This document shows, one piece after another, positions 29,001-36,470 of a DNA stretch of 64,000 nucleotides. Every line of letters starts with the position of its first letter. Position 1 is the stretch's first letter. This DNA is from Cyclobacteriaceae bacterium (GTDB taxonomy: Bacteria; Bacteroidota; Bacteroidia; Cytophagales; Cyclobacteriaceae). A model generated the notes under the pieces. The model saw only the letters and a list, made by a program, of their open reading frames with translations, was not told the DNA's origin and searched no databases. The position numbers were made by a program, and so were the translations under genes. The DNA lies in assembly GCA_019638285.1 (NCBI GenBank), contig JAHBUB010000012.1, positions 30,253 to 94,252 on the forward strand, written 5' to 3'.

Positions 29001-29053
29001 TTAACGAGGGAGGGGCCGTCTTTGAGTTTATCTTGGGAAATATTCCATTCTGA
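26042..29053 (+). CDS. Large secreted protein: HEXXH metalloprotease-like domain, WD40-like propeller, C-terminal barrel
   Basis: 1003 residues. A signal segment lies in residues 8-30; the true start may be ATG 26063 or 26078. Residues 45-200 contain SSHEYRHVVQF (HEYRH, 136-140) followed about 40 residues later by PQWFWEGDAVATET, the HEXXH...E arrangement of gluzincin peptidases. Residues 310-600 look like a TolB/PD40 propeller (SSDGNRVATV, SHDGKQIVYIQ, SEDGKTMYYNE). The last 400 residues are strand-rich and end EFILGNIPF, consistent with an outer-membrane barrel. It is probably a surface or periplasmic protein; the three-part architecture is read by eye. Confidence 0.75.
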   Translation: MAVFYFEMIITKMGLAVSICLFFIGVSKGQESVTQETSPASMKWYQINTHHFRILYPYGFEKEAERVANTLEHIREPEAASLEVMPKKISVILHSQSAISNGFVTLAPRRSEFYAMPPQNYNFIGTNEWLTLLSSHEYRHVVQFQKSLTGFNKGIHLLFGQLAQASMAFVAVPQWFWEGDAVATETAFTSSGRGRIPEFDMLLRTNLLEGRNFNYHKQYLRSYKNNVPDHYVLGYHMVSYLRKKTGNPQVWSDITKRAWSIPFIPFTFSNAIKKETGMYVTDLYKEMALDLKKNWKEQQDALALTQFEKINKRPTKVYTDYLYPQPLSNGKIVALKTGIGDFSQLVTLTEGGAEKKQFVPGPINDAGMLSVAADRAVWNEYRFDPRWRTRSYSIIKGFDFNTGKSKVIAKHERYGAAALSSDGNRVATVQVDESYQNNLMILDYNTGAVVKKIENQDNHILTMPRWSHDGKQIVYIQLSNDGKQIMAFDVASSVIKPLYQAGDENVGHPVLFDNFLIFNSSYSGIDNIYALDIATQKRYQITSGKYGAFNPSISEDGKTMYYNEQTKDGFDVVKIPFDPEKWTAIEAVAVQPSLFANMLSEQEGQPTLMESIPTIEYERKRYHRASGMMNLHSWGPYFTNSIYQANLGITSKDILSTTEISGGYTYDINEKTGAWGAGISYQGMYPIIDGNFSYAKRSNSDAIFGRDVEFKWTEIGGAIGIRVPLILTSSKYNTSLSVGNSVGYTQVSGFKNAVSENGVVISSGFGRLVPANDSLAYNFTDKASNGDLLYNQFSFSFINLLKRSRRDFNSKYGQSLAFEAYNTPYGGDFVGHLYVARGAFYFPGLLKHHSLYFRGGYQQRLSDLNFDTYTFRNKLAKPRGYSYPQDSRFYSISTNYALPLWYPDISIGPILNIQRIKANLFYDYGNGEGHQYFYRFESGQPTTVYSINNADVYQSFGAEITFDINIMRFLPQFELGLRSSYTKANRFNEGGAVFEFILGNIPF

Positions 29054-29135
29054 TGTGACCCGTTCTAATTTGAATATGGTTGTTTTTACAGCTATTTTTG
29101 AAGAATTGATTCTAATTTAATATAGCGTTATAACA

Positions 29136-30740
29136 ATGGCAGAAATAGTCCGAATGCCGAAAATGAGCGATACCATGACCGAAGGGGTGATCGCCAAATG
29201 GCATAAAAAGGTGGGTGATACAGTTAAGTCTGGAGAACTGATGGCAGAAATAGAGACAGACAAGGCTACGATGGATTACGAGTCGTTTAATGAGGGTGTG
29301 GTTTTACATCTTGGCGCTAAAGAGGGGGAAGCAGTTCAAATAAATGGTATACTGGCAGTTGTAGGTAAGAAAGGGGAGGATTTTAAGGAATTGTTGGCAA
29401 GTTCATCTCAAACTAAAACAGCTGCCACGGGGGGCGAATCAGAAACATCACAAAATAAAGAAACAGCAGTGGCAGAACAGGTAGATACTTCAAACATCAA
29501 AGCCGAGTTGGTATTGATGCCAAAAATGAGCGATACAATGGCCGAGGGTGTAATCGCAGCCTGGCACAAAAAAGTGGGAGACACAGTGAAGTCAGGAGAA
29601 CTAATGGCCGAGATAGAAACAGACAAAGCGACAATGGAATACGAGTCGTACCATACGGGGACTGTACTTTACATTGGTGCCAAAGAAAAAGAATCCATTC
29701 CGGTGAATGGCGTCCTAGCTATTATTGGTGAAAAAGATGCTGATTGGAAGACTTTATTAAAATCATCACAGCAAACTGAAGCTCCGAAGGAGGAGAAGAG
29801 CGCCAGCACACCTGCAGCCTCCACTACGCCTACCTCTCAGTCTTCAAGTTCGTCATCATCACAACCCAGCAATGGTAGATTGAAGGCTTCACCACTGGCA
29901 AAAAAGATGGCCAAAGACCTTGGCTATGATATTAGTAAAATTGAAGGTTCGGGTGATCAGGGGCGGATTACAAAGAGAGATATAGAAAACTTTAAGCCGG
30001 GAGCCTCTGCCTCTAAAGAATCAGGAGCAGCCGTTGCGTTGCCATCTGTGGTAGGTGAAGAGAGCTTTGAAGAGATCACTCTTTCTCAGATGCGCAAAAC
30101 AATCGCTCGTAGGTTGTCAGAGAGCAAGTTTACAGCGCCTCATTTTTATCTTACCATGGAGATCAACATGGACAAGGCTGTGGAAGCACGTAAGAGCATC
30201 AATGAAGTGGCTCCTGTAAAGATTTCTTTTAATGATTTTGTAATAAAGGCAGTGGCAGCAGCTTTGCGTCAACATCCGGATGTCAATGTTTCGTGGTTGG
30301 GAGATAAAATTCGAAAAAACCACCATATACATATTGGGGTGGCCGTTGCCGTTAATGATGGTTTGGTTGTTCCTGTAGTTCGTTTTGCAGATAACAAATC
30401 GTTAGCTCATATTTCTTCTGAAGTGAAAAACCTTGCGCAACGCGCGCATGACAAAAAACTTCAGCCAAGTGATTGGGAGGGAAGTACTTTTACCATCTCT
30501 AATCTTGGAATGTTTGGAATTGAAGAATTTACGGCCATTATCAATCCTCCTGATGCTTGTATTCTAGCAGTAGGGGGAATAAAGGAAACTCCCATTGTGA
30601 AAAACGGACAAGTGGTACCCGGAAATATAATGAAGGTAACCATGTCTTGTGATCACCGTGCAGTAGATGGTGCGGTAGGATCAGCCTTCCTTAAGACCCT
30701 AAAAGGTTTGTTGGAGGATCCTGTAAGAATCCTTATTTGA
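29136..30740 (+). CDS. Pyruvate dehydrogenase E2, dihydrolipoamide acetyltransferase
   Basis: 534 residues with two tandem lipoyl domains, each with lipoyl-lysine motif ETDKATM (near residues 43 and 170). Two linkers follow; the second is rich in S, T and P. A peripheral subunit-binding domain lies at about 250-285 (KASPLAKKMAKDLGYD), and the catalytic acyltransferase domain covers 305-534 with SCDHRAVDGAVG as active-site motif. It moves acetyl groups to CoA in the mitochondrial-like PDH complex. No E1 or E3 gene is adjacent. HslV follows 12 bases downstream, an unusual pairing. Confidence 0.93.
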   Translation: MAEIVRMPKMSDTMTEGVIAKWHKKVGDTVKSGELMAEIETDKATMDYESFNEGVVLHLGAKEGEAVQINGILAVVGKKGEDFKELLASSSQTKTAATGGESETSQNKETAVAEQVDTSNIKAELVLMPKMSDTMAEGVIAAWHKKVGDTVKSGELMAEIETDKATMEYESYHTGTVLYIGAKEKESIPVNGVLAIIGEKDADWKTLLKSSQQTEAPKEEKSASTPAASTTPTSQSSSSSSSQPSNGRLKASPLAKKMAKDLGYDISKIEGSGDQGRITKRDIENFKPGASASKESGAAVALPSVVGEESFEEITLSQMRKTIARRLSESKFTAPHFYLTMEINMDKAVEARKSINEVAPVKISFNDFVIKAVAAALRQHPDVNVSWLGDKIRKNHHIHIGVAVAVNDGLVVPVVRFADNKSLAHISSEVKNLAQRAHDKKLQPSDWEGSTFTISNLGMFGIEEFTAIINPPDACILAVGGIKETPIVKNGQVVPGNIMKVTMSCDHRAVDGAVGSAFLKTLKGLLEDPVRILI

Positions 30741-30752
30741 GTCTAAACTCTA

Positions 30753-31292
30753 ATGGAAAAAATTCGGTCCACAACTATACTTGCTGTGCTGCACAATGGC
30801 GAAGTGGCCATTGGTGGAGATGGACAAGCATCCATGGGCAATACCGTAGCTAAAAGCAACGTAAAGAAATTGCGTAAACTGCAAGATGGAAAAATTGTAG
30901 TTGGCTTTGCCGGTTCGACAGCAGATGCTTTTACTTTGTTAGATAGGTTCGAAGAGAAATTAAATTCTTTTGGTGGCAACATGAAAAGAGCTGCCATCGA
31001 ATTGGCCAAAGATTGGCGCATGGATCGCTACCTCAGAAGACTGGAAGCCATGATGATTACTACCAGCAAAGATGAATTACTCGTGCTTTCTGGCACGGGT
31101 GATGTGTTGGAGCCCGATAACCAGGTAGCAGCGATAGGTTCTGGAGCCATGTATGCACAAGCGGCAGCGCTTGCTCTCAAAAAGCATGCACCACAACTCT
31201 CTGCCGAAGAAATAGTGAAGGAAAGTCTGCATATCGCTGCAGATATTTGTGTGTTCACCAATCACAATCTGATCATCGAAAAACCGCTGTAA
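30753..31292 (+). CDS. hslV: ATP-dependent protease subunit HslV
   Basis: 179 residues, the usual HslV length (about 175). The N-terminal [12 protein letters not shown] matches the family if the protein is processed to expose the catalytic threonine (T7). Conserved blocks are [35 protein letters not shown] and [16 protein letters not shown]. It assembles into a proteasome-like chamber with the HslU ATPase, which is not in the window. Placed directly after the E2 gene and converging on the aminotransferase gene with only 6 bases between. Confidence 0.95.
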   Translation: MEKIRSTTILAVLHNGEVAIGGDGQASMGNTVAKSNVKKLRKLQDGKIVVGFAGSTADAFTLLDRFEEKLNSFGGNMKRAAIELAKDWRMDRYLRRLEAMMITTSKDELLVLSGTGDVLEPDNQVAAIGSGAMYAQAAALALKKHAPQLSAEEIVKESLHIAADICVFTNHNLIIEKPL

Positions 31293-31298
31293 TTCTTA

Positions 31299-32483
31299 TT
31301 AGGATTGTTCAATAGCTTTGAGTAGGATTTCGCTGGAGGATTTTATTTCATCTTCCGTAATTGATAGAGGAGGTGCTATTCTAAAGCTGTAGGGACAAGA
31401 GAGGAACCAAAAGCAGATGACTCCCATTTCCAATGCATTGTTCACAATCCGCTTTACTTTTTCTTCCGACTCGAAGTCAATAGCAAAAAACAAACCCATC
31501 CTACGCATTTCTTTGATAGAAGGATGCGCCAGGTATTTTTCAAATAGCTTTCCTTTTCTCTCTACCTGTTCCACTAACTTTTCTTCCTGAAGTACTTCGA
31601 GAGTAGCCAGAGCGGATGCACAGCAAAGGGGGTTACCACCAAAGGTGGTAATATGCCCAAGCATAGGATCGTGAGTCAATAATCTCATCAACTTCTGATC
31701 AGCGATAAAGGCCCCAATGGGAAGCCCTCCTCCAAAGGCTTTTCCGATGGTTAAAATATCGGGAACGATATCGAATTGTTCAAAAGCAAATAAAGTTCCT
31801 GTTCTGCCCATTCCGCACTGAATCTCATCCAGAATGAGTAAGGCTCCCGTCTCATCACATTTTTCTCTTAACGCTTTCATATATTCCCTTGTAGGAATTC
31901 TCACTCCTGCATCTCCCTGAATGGTCTCCATGATCACGCATGCGGTTTTATCGTTGATGGCTGAAAGGTGATCAAGGTTATCAAATTCTATAAAGTGGAT
32001 ACCAGGAAGTAAAGGGCGGAAGGCATTTTTTTTCGTTTCGTTACCTGAAACGCTTAGCGATCCATGTGTGCTTCCGTGATATGACTTTTGAAATGAAATA
32101 ATATTAGTTCTACCCGTTGCTCTTTTGGCTAGCTTTAATGCGCCTTCATTGGCTTCCGTGCCTGAGTTGACAAAGTAGCAGCAGTTGAGTGACCCTGGGA
32201 GCAGTGATGTTATTTTTTGTGCCAGCAGGTTAGGTGTAGATTGGATGTATTCCCCATACACCATTACGTGTAAATGCTTATCGGCCTGGTCTTTGATGGC
32301 TTGTACTACTTTTGGATGCCGATGGCCGATATGGGTAACGCCAACGCCTGAAATCAAATCGATGTATCGTTTACCACCCGGCTCGTACAAGTAAATACCT
32401 TCTGCGCGTTCAATAGGAATTAGAAATGGAAATGGAGTAGTTTGGGCGAGGTGGATTAAGAAAACTTCTGAGCTGTATTCCAT
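31299..32483 (-). CDS. Class III PLP aminotransferase
   Basis: 394 residues of the acetylornithine/ornithine/4-aminobutyrate aminotransferase fold type I. PLP-lysine is in LTIGKAFGGGLPIGAF, the cofactor-binding DEIQ motif in LILDEIQCGMGRTG, and NSGTEANEGALKLAKRATG and SYHGSTHGS bind the phosphate region. Start is ATG 32483; an upstream TTG would add two residues. Substrate specificity is not decided: no arginine or GABA genes surround it. It is convergent with hslV. Confidence 0.87.
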   Translation of the reverse strand: MEYSSEVFLIHLAQTTPFPFLIPIERAEGIYLYEPGGKRYIDLISGVGVTHIGHRHPKVVQAIKDQADKHLHVMVYGEYIQSTPNLLAQKITSLLPGSLNCCYFVNSGTEANEGALKLAKRATGRTNIISFQKSYHGSTHGSLSVSGNETKKNAFRPLLPGIHFIEFDNLDHLSAINDKTACVIMETIQGDAGVRIPTREYMKALREKCDETGALLILDEIQCGMGRTGTLFAFEQFDIVPDILTIGKAFGGGLPIGAFIADQKLMRLLTHDPMLGHITTFGGNPLCCASALATLEVLQEEKLVEQVERKGKLFEKYLAHPSIKEMRRMGLFFAIDFESEEKVKRIVNNALEMGVICFWFLSCPYSFRIAPPLSITEDEIKSSSEILLKAIEQS

Positions 32484-32518
32484 AGACAAATCTACCTACT
32501 TCATGAGGCAAAAGAAAA

Positions 32519-32543
32519 GCCCTTCCCATTTTTTGGGAAAGGC
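32519..32543 (-). terminator. Terminator after the 41-residue gene
   Basis: Inverted repeat GCCCTTCCCA / TGGGAAAGGC (10 bp arms, one mismatch, 5-base loop). On the minus strand a T-rich run (TTTTCTTTT) follows the stem, as expected for a terminator of the small gene at 32569-32694. Confidence 0.65.
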
Positions 32544-32568
32544 CAGAATTCGTTGCTTTCAAAGTATA

Positions 32569-32694
32569 TTATTGAGCTTCCAAAACAATAGAGATTATTA
32601 TTCCCATGATAATGATTATACCCAGGAATATTACTTCCCAATGTCTTCCAGAATACCGTCCCCCTGGGTAAACCAAGTTTTTTAATCTATTCAT
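32569..32694 (-). CDS. Small membrane protein, 41 residues
   Basis: ATG at 32694, TAA at 32569-32571. The product has a polar N-terminus (MNRLKNLVYPGGRYSGRHW) and one strongly hydrophobic helix (VIFLGIIIIMGIIISIVL), with a short tail. A minus-strand hairpin and T-run lie just downstream (32519-32543), which supports a real transcription unit. It is too short for standard gene calls. Function unknown; the shape fits a single-pass inner-membrane small protein. Confidence 0.6.
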   Translation of the reverse strand: MNRLKNLVYPGGRYSGRHWEVIFLGIIIIMGIIISIVLEAQ

Positions 32695-33156
32695 GTCAGG
32701 TAGCTTTTGGTGATACAAACTTGTTATGCAAAGCTTTGGAATTTGTAATGAAGGATTTCATCAAATACACTGAAAATCATACATCAGTAAAGAAGTCCTA
32801 CAAGTATTGCTTTAAGCAAATAAAAGCTGCCCCTACGGGTATTTTAGATATTACCTGGCCATTATTTCTCCGTTTTATAGAGGATTGGGCTTAAAGATTG
32901 ATAAGTCGGGACCGTTTCTTTTACTTTTTTTTGTGAAACGCAGGTTAAATGAAAGGGCTATTGCTCTGCAGAATGCTCAGCAACAATACAGAGTATATTT
33001 CCTACCAATGAGCTCAACTATCGAGTAAACGATCAAATCGATATTTCAAGTTCCGGTGCTCCTACCTTTTCCGGTCAGACCCCAACTGAGGTTCAGGTGT
33101 CTACTTTGAACCTTGAACTTTAAACTTTGAACTTTAAACTTTGAACTTTGAATTCT
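32695..33156. other. 462 bp gap with gene debris and a heptamer repeat
   Basis: Contains a 48-residue frame on the plus strand (32748-32894), a broken stretch around 32935-33120 that reads as protein-like in shifting frames (for example ALQNAQQQYRVYF and later ISSSGAPTFSGQTPTEV), and a 7 bp tandem repeat at its right end. I read it as decayed coding sequence that cannot be assigned to a family. Confidence 0.4.
33104..33152. repeat. Seven copies of a 7 bp tandem repeat
   Basis: Seven units of the heptamer CTTTGAA, with variants CCTTGAA and CTTTAAA, immediately downstream of the gap pseudogene stop. Such a short phase-like array may change length by slippage. It is too far from any start codon to act as a coding switch here. 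Confidence 0.85.
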
Positions 33157-34151
<995 letters not shown>

Positions 34152-34306
34152 TTAAACTGAGTTGTAAAAATAAAGCTATGGATACCCAAAACCAACGGAA
34201 TGAGATGCCAGTCCCAAAAAAAGTAAAGACGGTTTTTGTTAATCTATACCTGAATTCTATCTTTTGCGACTCTTTAGCGGAGAACTTAAAATAAGATCCG
34301 TTCGTC

Positions 34307-34345
34307 CTTGCCTGCCGAAGGATAGTTAGACCTACCGCAGGCTGG
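34307..34345. repeat. Palindromic insert 1 in tRNA-Glu copy (39 nt)
   Basis: Bounded on both sides by exact tRNA sequence. It contains GCCTGCCGAAGG and CCTACCGCAGGC, an imperfect inverted repeat with shared GCCTGC arms, resembling repetitive extragenic palindromes seen in Cytophagales genomes. No target duplication is visible. Confidence 0.7.
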
Positions 34346-34367
34346 TAGGGGTTAGGACACCAGATTT

Positions 34368-34466
34368 CCCGCCCGACCGCCTGTAAATTTCCTTTTAGTA
34401 CAAGTAAGCTAAGTGAAATATTGGAGCATTTAATATCATTTCACCGATCGCGGCAAGGCGGGCGGG
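34368..34466. mobile_element. Palindrome-ended insert 2 in tRNA-Glu copy (99 nt)
   Basis: Starts CCCGCCCGACCGCC and ends GGCAAGGCGGGCGGG, so the outer 8 or more bases are inverted repeats. It interrupts the anticodon loop. Its two ends are of different type; the same pair of ends occurs in reverse order in insert 3. The interior is AT-rich and non-coding. It looks like a small non-autonomous element that leaves no target duplication. Confidence 0.65.
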
Positions 34467-34487
34467 TCATTCTGGCAACACGGGTTC

Positions 34488-34582
34488 CCCGCCCGCCTGA
34501 CCAAACATTATCTTTGATATACGCGCAAAAGTCTTAATATATTTAGTCAATCGATTACCCACGATCTTGGCGGTCGGGCGGG
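34488..34582. mobile_element. Palindrome-ended insert 3 in tRNA-Glu copy (95 nt)
   Basis: Starts CCCGCCCGCCTGACC and ends GGCGGTCGGGCGGG. Reverse-complemented, its ends match those of insert 2, so the two are members of one family in opposite orientation. It interrupts the T-loop between GGGTTC and GATTCCC. The interior differs from insert 2. Confidence 0.65.
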
Positions 34583-34599
34583 GATTCCCATATTTAGTC

Positions 34600-34851
34600 A
34601 TGAGTTATTTTGTGTATGTTTTAAAAAGCGAAAAAGAGGAAGGTAAGCACTATGTTGGAATGACATCCAATATGGAGAGGCGTTTGAAAGAGCACAATGC
34701 CGGCAGATCAAAATTTATCGCTGGGTTCATTCCATGGAAAATAGGTTACAGTGAACTTCTGACAACGAGAAGCGAAGCGAGGGAAAGAGAGAAATATTTG
34801 AGATCGGCCGCAGCGAGACGATTTATAAAACAATATCTTCTCCGAATATGA
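34600..34851 (+). CDS. GIY-YIG nuclease family small protein
   Basis: 83 residues from ATG 34600. Only the GIY-YIG fold is present: FVYVLKSEKEEGKHYVGMT carries the paired motifs (YVL and YVG), followed by ERRLKEHNAG with the conserved arginine and by the helix TRSEAREREKYLRSAAARR. This length and pattern fit the stand-alone YhbQ/UvrC-like family. An upstream TTG at 34567 would extend into insert 3 and is not credible. The gene lies between the broken and the intact tRNA-Glu copies, a setting that suggests co-duplication or homing at a tRNA locus (inference). Confidence 0.88.
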   Translation: MSYFVYVLKSEKEEGKHYVGMTSNMERRLKEHNAGRSKFIAGFIPWKIGYSELLTTRSEAREREKYLRSAAARRFIKQYLLRI

Positions 34852-34862
34852 AGCCCTATTTT

Positions 34863-34893
34863 TTTGTTAATATGTACCTGAATTCTATCTTTG
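34863..34893 (+). promoter_or_regulatory. Promoter of tRNA-Glu
   Basis: TTTG at 34863-34866 and TATCTTTG at 34886-34893 with 19 bases between them fit the Bacteroidota -33/-7 consensus (TTTG and TAnnTTTG) very well. The mature tRNA begins 29 bases after the -7 box. Confidence 0.75.
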
Positions 34894-34921
34894 CGGCTCT
34901 TTAGAGGAAAACTTTAAAAAA

Positions 34922-34993
34922 GGTCCGTTCGTCTAGGGGTTAGGACACCAGATTTTCATTCTGGCAACACGGGTTCGATTCCCGTACGGACTA
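34922..34993 (+). tRNA. tRNA-Glu (anticodon TTC)
   Basis: 72 bases fold into a cloverleaf. Acceptor GGTCCGT pairs with ACGGACT, the anticodon arm is CCAGA-TTTTCAT-TCTGG with anticodon TTC, and the T-arm is CGGGT-TCGATTC-CCG type. The 3' CCA is not encoded. It is followed by a strong terminator and preceded by a consensus promoter. Confidence 0.95.
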
Positions 34994-34999
34994 CAGATT

Positions 35000-35038
35000 A
35001 AAAAGCAACTAATTGAATATCAATTAGTTGCTTTTTTT
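35000..35038 (+). terminator. Terminator of tRNA-Glu
   Basis: Near-perfect hairpin with arms AAGCAACTAATTGA and TCAATTAGTTGCTT, loop ATA, followed by a run of eight T residues. Confidence 0.92.
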
Positions 35039-35140
35039 TGTTTTTAACATTCTCGATTTGCCCTTGCGGCCCGTTTGCTCCTTTGGTTTCCCCAATGTAC
35101 TATATTTGGCAGGTTTTACCTTTAAAACAAATTCTCCTAA

Positions 35141-35860
35141 ATGTTTGAACAGACCTTTAAAAATATTGATGATATCCTGTATAAGGGCTCAGGAGCAGAC
35201 AGTGAGTTAGATTACATCGGACAGACCTCGTGGGTGAAGTTTCTCAGGCACCTGGACGAGCTGGAGCGCGACAAAGCCGATGAGGTAGCACTCAAAGGAT
35301 AAAAATACCACTACATTGTGGAGGAAGAATACCGCAGGCCTATCTGGACGATGCCGTAAGGTGAAGATGAGAAATCTTTTCTGAGCTAAAGAACAAAATC
35401 AAAAGAGATACAATCTCCGATAGATACCGGGGCTTGCAGGCGAACTTCCTTTCCGTTCCTCAAAGACAAGCACGAACTCAGTCACCAGTATGAATCCAAG
35501 ATCAAGAACTGGAGAATGCGTGGTGCAATGGTGGTTAAATACGAACACCTCAGCCGCTCATCAGAGCCATGATCTAAGAGATTGATCCAAAAATAGGGAG
35601 AAGATCTATAGTGTTGCTGCGGGTTTTTGTAGTTTCTTGTGTGAGGCCTACGGCTACATGAATGAGCGCATAAAACCACCGACAACCTAAAGATATTTTA
35701 AGACGCGACCCTTTACGGGAAAGAGAAAAGAACCTGGCCAGTGTGATTGGGGTCACGAACATGATCTTGCACGACATTGAAGCACCTCATATTATTCATA
35801 CCAATACTTGTCTGAGGATTTTTAAGTGCAGAATCGTGTTTTCCATACGAGCGAACTGTG
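35141..35860 (+). pseudogene. Type I restriction-modification methylase HsdM, decayed
   Basis: The start MFEQTFKNIDDILYKGSGAD is the N-terminus of HsdM-type adenine methyltransferases. A stop at 35300 (GGA TAA where lysine is expected) interrupts the frame, after which KYHYIVEEEYRRPIW continues. Later, in another frame, TLYGKEKNLASVIGVTNMIL and IEAPHIIHTNT match the middle of HsdM just before its NPPF motif. The catalytic half and the hsdS and hsdR genes are absent. Several frameshifts and internal losses show a long-dead gene. The sequence is more GC-rich than its surroundings, which fits transfer. Confidence 0.8.
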
Positions 35861-36165
35861 TACTTCACCCGCTGGGTTGTACATATTTTAATAATGATAT
35901 AGAATCATTCATATTATACGAGATTAAGTATGATTTTGGTCAGTCCTACTTGAGATATCTATTATATATACACACAAACTAATAAGTTGAAAAGACTGTT
36001 GAGTAGTTAGTGTCTAACAAGTAAATATTGACGATGTATGCCATTGTGTACGCCTTTAATATTACTTTGGTGCAAAGCTGGGTTTTATACTTTCTGTAGC
36101 CTTTTCGCTTACAAAAATCCAAGTTTCAATAAGCACCGCAACATTATACTGAGTCCTCCAGGTAA
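35814..36165. pseudogene. Fragments similar to the 55-57.4 kb stress block
   Basis: About 55 bases at 35814-35868 match roughly 75 percent with positions 54988-55041, inside the SDR gene; on the minus strand it reads HDSALKNPQT against YDAALENPQAP. About 150 bases at 36020-36165 resemble 57275-57415, just before the MscS-like gene; on the minus strand both end in a similar peptide (QYNVAVLIETWIFVSEK and YNFKVLSEAWAFVSEK). The order and orientation agree with the block at 55-57.4 kb. This suggests a decayed duplicate with a large internal loss. Confidence 0.45.
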
Positions 36166-36470
36166 GTCGTTCGTAAATAATTTTACGACAGCAACATTAT
36201 TAACAATGGCGTTGTGAGCTATTGTGCACATGATGGATGAGGAGGAAAAGGGAATAAATGAGTTTCATTTGAATGATCAGAAGGAAATGATCATAAGGTG
36301 TGATTCATATAACTTATTTGGAAAAATAGATAACTCTTTCCAGAATAGAATAGACATATTAAGTCTCTTGATCTAGGTCAAGTTTCTTCTTATTCGGTAT
36401 CAATGGTGTGAAGGACTTTAAACATTAGTTTTTTTAACAAAAAGAGAAAACCAAATATAAAATAATAATT
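36166..36470. other. Gap upstream of the first YceI gene
   Basis: No frame with protein character was found in this 305 bp stretch. It contains the CRP/FNR-like palindrome at 36368-36381 and an AT-rich leader before the YceI start. Confidence 0.5.
36368..36381. promoter_or_regulatory. CRP/FNR-type binding site
   Basis: TTGATCTAGGTCAA fits the FNR/CRP pattern TTGA-N6-TCAA and is flanked by C and G that extend the palindrome. It lies 90 bases upstream of the first YceI gene at the head of the stress-gene run. The regulator is not in the window. Confidence 0.5.

Larger units (their letters stand above)
34233..34589 (+). pseudogene. tRNA-Glu copy split by three palindromic inserts
   Basis: A leader nearly identical to that of the intact tRNA-Glu (34861 onward), including promoter-like TTTG (34235-34238) and TATCTTTTG (34258-34266), runs into tRNA-Glu sequence. 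Pieces match the intact gene at 34295-34306, 34346-34367, 34467-34487 and 34583-34589 with a single substitution (G to A at the second base). They are interrupted by inserts of 39, 99 and 95 bases. The last 10 bases of the tRNA are missing. The inserts fall in the D-arm, the anticodon loop and the T-loop, so no tRNA can fold. Confidence 0.85.

Noticed and set aside
34233-34589. tRNA introns in the split tRNA-Glu copy
   Set aside because: Bacterial tRNA introns are group I and far longer; here three short palindromic inserts fall in three arms and the 3' end of the tRNA is lost.
34567-34599. TTG start for the GIY-YIG gene
   Set aside because: It would place the N-terminus inside the mobile insert and add 11 residues not typical of the family.
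35743-35982. 80-codon plus-strand frame
   Set aside because: It runs across the hsdM remnant and the SDR-like fragment read on the wrong strand; not a gene.
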